A DNA stretch of 64,000 nucleotides from Pithys albifrons albifrons (lineage: Eukaryota; Chordata; Aves; Passeriformes; Thamnophilidae). Position numbers and translations under genes: made by a program. Of the stretch, positions 51,058-64,000 are shown piece by piece. The notes under the pieces are model-generated. The model had not been told where the DNA came from. It saw only the letters and a list, made by a program, of their open reading frames with translations, and made no database searches. The number at the start of each line of letters is the position of its first letter. Within the stretch, counting starts at the first letter, position 1. The DNA lies in the NCBI RefSeq assembly GCF_047495875.1, contig NC_092462.1, forward strand, positions 32,336,023 through 32,400,022. The letters are read 5' to 3'.

Positions 51058-51287
51058 GATTATAGAGTCAATATCTTTCTAAGACAGAAGTGGAATGATC
51101 CCAGACTGAAACTGCCCAATGACTGGAGAGGCTCAGATACACTGACAGTGGACCCAACTATGTTCAAGTGTCTTTGGAAGCCAGACTTATTCTTTGCAAA
51201 TGAAAAAAATGCTAACTTCCATGATGTCACACAGGAAAATATCCTTCTTTTTATATTTCGGGATGGAGATGTCCTGGTCAGCATGAG
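51058..51287 (+). CDS. GLRB: Glycine receptor subunit beta, coding exon 4
   Basis: Residues 100-175 plus two bases of codon 176, 230 nt. It encodes the core of the ligand-binding domain: [19 protein letters not shown], then [20 protein letters not shown], then [20 protein letters not shown]. The WxPDxxFxN block is the family signature of loop A. Differences from the mammalian protein as I recall it are few and conservative (NDW for SDF, MF for MY, KN for KS). The acceptor is CTTCCCATCAG. The donor is a split AG|GTATTT that leaves an Arg codon to be finished by the next exon. Confidence 0.96.
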
Positions 51288-53309
51288 GTATTTTATTTAC
51301 ATATTTCTACTATTTTATCAATGACTTTATATAAAATACATATGCTGTATTAGACTTAGTAACATAATATTACTTGCTACTAATTAAATTTATATGACAG
51401 TTTTTAAACCATATTACTATAAATTTAATATGTGTAAAGAATCTAGATGAAGATGTTTTAAAGCATATCAGTTGATGGCACTGTAGGTACAAGAAATTTG
51501 AAGTGTATCTATTTTTGTATGTCATGTTAGGCTAAGACAGTAAGTAAACTTATGTTTTATTGGAAATAAAATTTAAACCCCCTTGATAATTGCTTGGACT
51601 CCTAGAAGCATAATGAAGTGGATAAGGTATCTGAAACAAAACCTTCAGCAAAAGAATATATTTTTCACACCACTTGAATTTCTACATTAACTAAAGCAAG
51701 TGATGATTACGTACTAAAGGTATAGGGAAAGGCAAAAATTGAAAAATTTGTGACTACAAATATTTTGTAAAAGTACCATGAAATAATCCTGATTAAGTTC
51801 TATGCCTGAATGGATATTGGGTTTTTGTGTAAGACCCCAAAATACTATTCAATTTAATTACAATTAAGATATACTTTTTTCTGGTTTGACTTGGTTTATC
51901 AAATGTATACACAATGGTACAAAGATTGTCATTTATGGAAAACAGCAAATTTGTTGACTAAAAAGGATGTCATAGTGAATTACAGATATGGAGAGTTTAT
52001 AGAACCAATGATTTGTAGGCTCAATTCCCTAACACGAGTGAATTTTCTTCTGCTGTTAACTGGAATATATTGCCCTGATAGAGGTAAAAATGATTATCCA
52101 AATATACTGTAGCTTTACTTTTAAGAGGGTACTCCTTCAGAAGTCAGGGTCACATGAGCTATTTCTTCCTGTACTAGAAATGGATAGAAAAGAGAAACAA
52201 GATGGGAGACTACGTTCTTTTTTGCCCATGTCAAATCAGGATGAGAAAAGTCAGTCTCAAGACTTTTGCTGAAAGTGATCAGAAAAGAAAATACACTGGG
52301 CAATCAAAGCCCATTTGGCTTGCTCTGAAGGTCCTGGTTTTGATTTCAGTTGCTTCTGCAGCACGTTTTGAATTGTGTGGAAATTAATATTTCAAAATAG
52401 AAAATCACTTTCAGCTCTGAAAAAAGCTTCTTATTTGAAACAGCAAATGTTAAATGAAACACTGAAGCCTTTTTCAAGTATTTTTCCTAGTTACAGTTAT
52501 TCATGAATGAGCTCGGAAGGTTAGGTTCATGATTAGTGAATATTGAGTGAATACTAATAGGAGTGTTTCTGATGGAAAAATTATTCTCTGAAAACTTGCA
52601 AGTAACGAAACTCAATTCAACAAAATTTTAAATTAATGTCATCGTCTAGAAATATGCTGTTTATTTTAATAACACGTTGTGTTCTTAGGCGACACATATG
52701 CAGAGAAGAATAGGTTTTTGAGGTACTGTGCTTTGATGATATTTTAAAAATATATAATATCTGTGTCTTGTATTTTTAGTTTACAAAGATATTCTCACGT
52801 ATAAGCGAAAGAATCTCCAGTTACCAAAATACCTGAATGACAAAATCCCCACGAGAGAAAGCCCTTGCACAAATAGTTAAGAATTAGGAAACTGAAAGCA
52901 GGAATAAGCAACTGGTGCTCACATCAGAGGAAGTAAGCAAAAGAGTCCCACAAAAAAAAATCTCTTCTGGGTTTTATGCTTTTCAATATAAATCCTCTGG
53001 AAATCTGAATTTGCAAGCGCTTTTGCTGATACCAAAATACACAGAACAGTAAACATAAGAGACAACAATGAGAACCACGATTCAATCTAATGACTAGGAA
53101 GCAAGTATGAGAAGAACCTCAATGTAAATAACTGAAAGTGATGCACGAGGAAAAAAATTATTTTAACTTCACATAAAACCTAATTGGTTTTGAGGTGGTT
53201 TTTATCAGCTAAGAAAATAATCTGTGAGCAATAATGGCTGGTTCTCTAAAATGTCAACTAATAGCTCAGTACTGTTTGAGAAAGTGAGTTGAATTCTAGA
53301 AGTATTAGA

Positions 53310-53667
53310 GATTAAAGAGTGTGTTGTGCCACTGCATAAAGGAATACTATACTTGCATCTTGAATACCAAGTGCAATTCTGGTCTTCCCACTGGAAAGAA
53401 GGGCGGTAAGAATTGTCAAAGGTACAGAACAACTGAGCAAGGCAGAACTTTTCACACTGGAAAAACAAGATCATTGGGTGGTGGAATAGAGATCTCTAAA
53501 TCACAAATGGCACAGAGAAAATAGATGGACACTAATATTTTGCTTTCTTTTCCAGTAAAAGAACCATGAGACAGACTCAGGATAGATAAAAAGTAGATTA
53601 TTAGTGTGTGTAGCTAAGCTATGGTGTTCTTTGCTGCAAGATGCTGTCCATGTTAAAGGTTACATGG
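53310..53667 (+). mobile_element. Ancient CR1-type LINE, left part
   Basis: Diverged, but in the order of an old amniote CR1 3' region: AAGTGCAATTCTGGTCTTCC, then CAAAGGTACAGAACAACTGA, GATCTCTAAATCACAAATGG, AGAACCATGAGACAGA and GCTGCAAGATGCTGTCCATG. It stops abruptly at the LTR and resumes on the other side at 54158. No open frame remains. Confidence 0.65.
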
Positions 53668-54152
53668 TGTCATGGTTTAACCACAGCTGCAAATTAAGTA
53701 CCACATAGCTGCTTGCTCACTTCCCCTTTCCCCTCCGGTCCCAGTGGGATGGGCAGGAGAAGCAGGAAAAGAAAGCCCATAAAAGTTGTAATTTGAGAAC
53801 AGTTTAACAACTGAAGCAAAGTAAATGAAAATAATAGTAGTAATAATGCTAATAATAATTGTAATAAAAAGGAAAGGGAGAGAGAGAGACATAAAACCCA
53901 AGAGAAACAAGTAATGCAGAATACAGTTGCTCAACACCTGTTGACCATCCCTTCCCTGCTGCCTCCCATCTTGTGCACCTGCTCACTGGCAGAGCACAGG
54001 AGACTGAAAAGTCTTTGTTTTAGGGTAAGCAGTACTGAACAACAACCAAAGCATCAATATGTTGTCTGCATTAATCTCACACCGAATCAAAACACAGCAC
54101 TGTGCCAGCTGCTAGGAATAAAATTAACTCTGTCCTAGCCAAAACCAGGACA
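53668..54152 (-). mobile_element. Solo LTR of an avian endogenous retrovirus (ERVL-like)
   Basis: A 485-bp element bounded by TGTCATGGTTT on the left and AAACCAGGACA on the right, i.e. inverted TG/CA-type LTR ends. The 5-bp flanks CATGG (53663-53667) and CATAG (54153-54157) form a target duplication with one mismatch. Read on the minus strand it starts TGTCCTGGTTTTGGC, the usual start of this abundant avian LTR family. The middle, including the expected TATA region, appears deleted. The plus strand carries an (AAT)n-like run and AGAGAGAGAGA. No viral coding sequence is present, so the internal part was lost by LTR-LTR recombination. Confidence 0.85.
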
Positions 54153-54157
54153 CATAG

Positions 54158-54400
54158 ATTCCAGAAATCAACCAGAAGCAAAAGAACTTTTTGGAGACAA
54201 AAAATTCTGTCAAGGTCCCATAAATAGTGGAGCATCACCTCTGATTTAAGGAGTCCTTGAGGTGCTACTTTTAGGATGCTGCTGGATATCTGGCAAAATA
54301 ACATTTCCAGGTTGCCAAAGTATCATATTCTTTTTTGGGAGTCTGTCATTGGCTACTGCTGGAGACAGAACTCTGTTCTGTAGGAACATTTGGTTAGGTT
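54158..54400 (+). mobile_element. Ancient CR1-type LINE, right part
   Basis: This continues the interrupted element. GTCTGTCATTGGCTACTGCT followed by GGAGACAGAACTC matches the near-3' block of old amniote CR1 (normally followed by a 'gctagatgga'-type segment, here decayed). It lies directly beyond the LTR's right target duplication. Confidence 0.55.
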
Positions 54401-54564
54401 ATACTTACAACCTATACGTATTTTTTCTTGTATTAGTAGTTCTCTAATTTGTGAACTGCTATGTGTTTAAAGTCCTCCATAAAGTTTTATTCTCTTATTT
54501 TATACTCTTATTTCAAACTGTCAGTTATAACTTTAAATTTTGTTTCTTCTATTTTAGAAGATAA

Positions 54565-57383
<2,819 letters not shown>

Positions 57384-57524
57384 TTGGTTACACAACTGAT
57401 GACTTACGATTTATCTGGCAGTCTGGAGATCCTGTACAGCTAGAGAAAATTGCTCTGCCTCAGTTTGATATTAAAAAGGAGGATATCGAATACGGTAACT
57501 GCACCAAGTATTACAAAGGCACAG
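57384..57524 (+). CDS. GLRB: Glycine receptor subunit beta, coding exon 6
   Basis: A 141-nt exon covering residues 204-250 plus the first base of codon 251. It encodes [20 protein letters not shown], then [17 protein letters not shown], then NCTKYYKGT. Asn242 lies in an N-C-T sequon, the second known glycosylation site. Cys243 is the first partner of the second disulfide that is specific to glycine-receptor-type subunits. The donor is GTATGT. Omission of the homologous exon is a described splice variant in mammals, and the phases here (1 on both sides) would keep the frame if it were skipped. Confidence 0.96.
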
Positions 57525-60148
<2,624 letters not shown>

Positions 60149-60659
60149 TGACACTGGCCCCTGAAAGCAACTTCACCTCCATTATCTACTCATCATTTTC
60201 AGTGAAATCTCATTCCTAGTCCTGTAAAATCCGCCTCCACATTAAGATTTCACTTGATAGTAATTCAAGCATTGGTGTAACAAAGCACAATGTCTCTGCT
60301 CCTCTCAAGCTGGACAAATCTGACCTTGTCTGTGTATGGGTGATGCTGCAAAAACTGTGGCAATATGAAATTTATAGGAATTTGAATATTTGAATAATCA
60401 GAAAGAAAGCAGGATGATGAGTAAGGCTCTAAATAGCTACCTATTCAAGTGGTTTTTCTGAAGATTAATAGAGACATAATGATGTCTGGAACAGAACTAG
60501 CATTCTTGTTACCTAATTGGCTTTATTTCATTAGAGACTCAGTTCATGAGAGTACTAAAGCTCATGCGGTCATGCTGCTCAGCACAACATAGCAAGCAGG
60601 TCCTCCATTTATTATGAAATGGTAGGACACAGAGTTACTAAAAACAATATTATCTTGAC

Positions 60660-61250
60660 AAATTCAATTGTGCACAGGACTCCAATTCTGGGATGACCAA
60701 ACTTGTTGACCCCAAGAGCTCAGTGAAAAGAGGAGCAGGCTCTTCCATCTTGATGCTTCTATTTTTGGACTCCATTCCCCATGCTCTTGCCTCCCCATGC
60801 TCTCCTTTGCCCTGGCATTCCCACTTCCCCAAGCCCATACTTTCCAAATCTTTGCCATGTCCCAGGAGGTTTAATGCACCAGTTTTTAAGAACCCAGTGT
60901 TGCAGTTGCAGAATCCCTCCAGCTGCCTGCCTTACTCAGAAACCTCTTACTCACACTGGAACCTACACACCCTCACAGGACATGACTCCTGTGCAACCTT
61001 CTGTACATGACCATGTGCCGATGAACACTTCAGACCCAAAGGGTCAGGACCTGCCACATCACTTTACCAATCTATATCTGTGATTTGCGGAGTCTCGCTG
61101 CAGCGGGTAGCAGAAATCTCTATGTTAACAGCCAGCTGGAGCAGGAACAGGTTTTTTAGGTGGAATAGCATCCACATACCCCCCTGGCATGAGCTCCATT
61201 GCTCTTATCTCAGGTGATCTGCCATGCTTCTCTTCTTCCAGTGATATGAC
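60660..61250. other. GC-richer block of unknown origin in intron 8
   Basis: Composition rises and C/T-rich words dominate (CTCTTGCCTCCCCATGC, CCCTGGCATTCCCAC). A short segment near 61086-61130 (GCGGAGTCTCGCTGCAGCGG) keeps several CpGs. Frames of 100-105 codons on + overlap each other without recognisable domains. It may be old retroelement sequence, but no termini were found. Confidence 0.3.
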
Positions 61251-61264
61251 AAGTAGAGATGCAA

Positions 61265-61745
61265 GCACCCCACAATATAGGAAGGGTGTGAAGGTCCTTG
61301 AATGTGTCCAGAGGAGAACAACAAAACTGGTGAAAAGGGCTAGAAGCCGTGTACTATGAGGAGTGTCTAAGGACTTTGTGTTTGTTTAGTTTGGAGAGAA
61401 GGAGTCCATGGAGAAACCTCATTGCTCTCTACAGCTTCATGAGGAGGAAAAGTGAAGAAGGAGGTGCTGAGATCTTCTTCCTGGTATTCAGTTACTGGAT
61501 GTGTGGGAATGCTTCAGAGTTGCACCAGAGGTTCAGACTGGATCTTTGGAAGAATTTTTTTGCTGAGAAACATTGAAGAACAAGCCTTCTTGGGAGGTGT
61601 TCAATGCCCCAAGCCTGTCAGTGTTTAAGGGTTATTTGGTCAATGCCTTTAATATGCTTTAGCTTTTGGTCAGCCCCTGAATTGGTCAGGCAGCTGGACT
61701 GGATGATTTTTAAAGGTCCTGTCAAACTGAAATAGTCTATTCTAT
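61265..61745 (+). mobile_element. CR1 LINE, 3' part, + strand
   Basis: CR1 blocks occur in order: TGTCCAGAGGAGAACAACAA, then CTAGAAGCCGTGTACTATGA, then TTGGAGAGAAGGAGTCC. The 3' part includes AGGCAGCTGGACTGGATGAT. It ends in ATAGTCTATTCTATTCTA, a degenerate version of the CR1 terminal repeat. Strongly diverged, with no intact frame. It has the same orientation as the gene. Confidence 0.85.
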
Positions 61746-64000
61746 TCTAAAATCTGGAGAACCATGGTTGGAGCCCTACTTTTGGTTTGTGAGCCGCAGT
61801 TGGCTACTTTGCTGTAAATGTAATAACCCACATATTCAGTCTATCTTTTTTCTAGAGGCCAATTTCAGAATACAAATGAGCTTTTTTTTTTCTTACATTA
61901 ATAGTTACTTGGGGAGGAGAGTCAATAAGTTCAAGTTTCACAGCAAGTGACAAATACAGTCTTTTACCTTGAAAAGGTGCAAGGATGCGTTGTATAATGC
62001 AAAACATTAAGAGAGCATTTTAAGAAAAAAAGCGTGGAGAAAATGTGATACGCATTAAATTAAAAATAATGAAACAGGAATTGGAAATACTTTTCACATA
62101 GGAAACTCAAATACGATTCAAACCAAACTATATTTCCACTTTTTTAATCCCATGCTTCAAATAGCAAACCAGGCAGACTTATTAATTACATAATAGATTT
62201 AAGTAACATAGATGTCTTGTGACTAAGTATGCATGCTAATTTGTTTTTCATTTGCTCCATTCATTGTAAGTGTTTAATGGCTCCTTTTATGAATTAGCAT
62301 TTCTGAAATAGTGCATTGTCAAAGATACTAACTGTTGGCCTAGTTATGTGACATTTCCTGCATCCCCAGAGAGAAAAACCCTCTAAATCTGATCACCCTT
62401 TATTTCAGTCCATATTAGTAATAAAGGTTGTTAACACCAACGCCGAGGTAAGATTTATGTTTCTCCAGTTTTCAGAAGAGCAACAAACTAACTCTTCTGG
62501 CTGCATCCTTGAAGATATTTGACCTTGAAATACAACAATATTGATATTTGCTTGTCAAGTGAATGATGTTTAGCCCCAAGAAACTGTTACCAATGGCTAG
62601 ATACAGATCTCATCAGATGAGAAACTACTTCAGATTTACCTACTAATTTCTTAATGTGGTTATCCCTAGAATTAAGTATTGTAGGCTACTGTTCCCTATG
62701 GCAAGGCATTTCCAAAGTTTCCAGGTGATTTAGGAATACAAGACACATTGCAAGCCAGTAAGCAGAATTATGTTTTTGTAGACTGATTAGCATTTGGGGA
62801 AAAGGATTTATGTTTGTTTGAAAAAAAAGCCTGTATGTGTGTAGGAACTAAATAAATTGCAAGCCCTATTTATATCTATTTCATTTCACTCAACTAAATC
62901 ATCTGATGTGGTAGAGAAATCCACAAAGGACTGGGATCTGGGCAGCTGTGGCTAAGCAACATAAGGGCTGATATTGCAGAATGCTTCTTTCTAGTTCGAT
63001 GCTGGTGTTTTGTGGTTTAGTGAACCCGACACAGGACTCTACAGTTCTTTACAGGTGGAAAAAAAGTCCTTTCCTTCCTTCATTTCTGTCTTATCCCCAA
63101 AGGCAGTAAGATCTTCCCTGGAGCTGTAGGGATTTGAGTGATGTCAGACTTCTGTCATCCACAGTGGCCTGGCAGTGTGAAGCATTGGTCCAGAGTGCAG
63201 GTGGGGTTACAATAGGGTCATTAAAACCTTGGAGTAGTAATCAGTGGTGTATTGCCCACATACAAAGCACAGCTAGGTCTGCAGCCAGCCATGCCCCACT
63301 CACGCTCATCACTCTTGTCCTCAGAACTGTCTTAGTTCTAGTAATTTATTTTATAAAATTATAACTCTAGGGTTTCAAAGGAAATACATAAAGATATATG
63401 TTACAACTGTAGTATGAAGATGGATTGCCAAAATTATGTCTTTTAGTTTATGGAGATTAATGAGAGAAGAGAATGTATTAGCGATAATCAAAGAAAAGCA
63501 AGTCAGAATATTACCTTTTCCAATAACATTAGTGAGATTACCCCGGCATTTTTAAAGTAGCAATATAAAAGAGAAAATACTATTTTTTGCAACACATAAT
63601 TCACCCGTGGAATTCACTGTCAGGACATAGTGCTGAGGTCACTAAGTTGGATAGTTTCAACAAAAGAGATTTATTTCTCTGGCATGTGCTGGAATGCTTT
63701 GCTGAACTGTCACTTTCAGACATTCACGTTACCTTAGGTTATTTTTTTAAAATAGTAGCTGTGTACAACCATGCTTTAGGCTGGGGGCTAAATAACCAAC
63801 CTTACTGATAAAATTAAATTTTGTCATCAAGAGAGGTGCCACACTAGAGAAAAATGTAGAGGTATTTCCTTGAAAAGCTTTCCCTTTTTCTTTGCAAGTC
63901 TGGAAGAAGATGCTCTTGATCCCTTCTCTCTAGTGCTCCCTAAGGAAAAGGGGATTTTTTTGTTTCCCTTTTTTATTAATAACTTACACTTCAGTTTACT

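Overview
This is vertebrate nuclear DNA, almost certainly from a bird. It is AT-rich, has long introns, carries several CR1 LINE fragments in both orientations and LTRs of avian type, and shows no mammalian Alu or L1 sequence. One protein-coding gene can be identified with confidence: the 5' two-thirds of GLRB, the glycine receptor beta subunit, on the + strand. The species cannot be named from the sequence.

Layout. Positions 1-28.4 kb lie upstream of GLRB and look intergenic. They hold a 5S-rRNA-derived retroposon (5.3 kb), CR1 copies (6.9-7.6 kb +; 11.06-12.28 kb -; 27.8-28.44 kb -), a probable solo LTR (20.0-20.86 kb), a decayed esterase-like retroelement ORF (26.1-26.6 kb -) in a GC-richer block, and an unexplained exon-like reading frame on the minus strand at 3.7-4.0 kb. 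A CpG island at about 28.48-29.18 kb marks the GLRB promoter and non-coding first exon. It contains a full match to the REST/RE1 core.

Seven coding exons follow: 30121-30242, 41396-41502, 43970-44037, 51058-51287, 54660-54742, 57384-57524 and 59934-60086. Their reading phases join without a break and encode residues 1-302: signal peptide, ligand-binding domain with both disulfide loops, M1, and the first residues of M2. The rest of M2, M3, the gephyrin-binding loop and M4 must lie beyond 64000. The introns carry more repeats, including an LTR inserted into an old CR1 copy with a near-perfect 5-bp target duplication.

The most intriguing signal is inside intron 2. At 34767 an acceptor opens a 99-nt exon-like segment that continues the frame of coding exon 2 for 29 codons and then stops. 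It has four CpGs, while the 266 bases before it have none. If spliced to exon 2 it would give either a poison exon or a secreted basic peptide of 70 residues. A second intronic oddity is a 167-codon minus-strand reading frame at 46.0-46.5 kb with protein-like composition. No CRISPR array, operon or bacterial feature is present.
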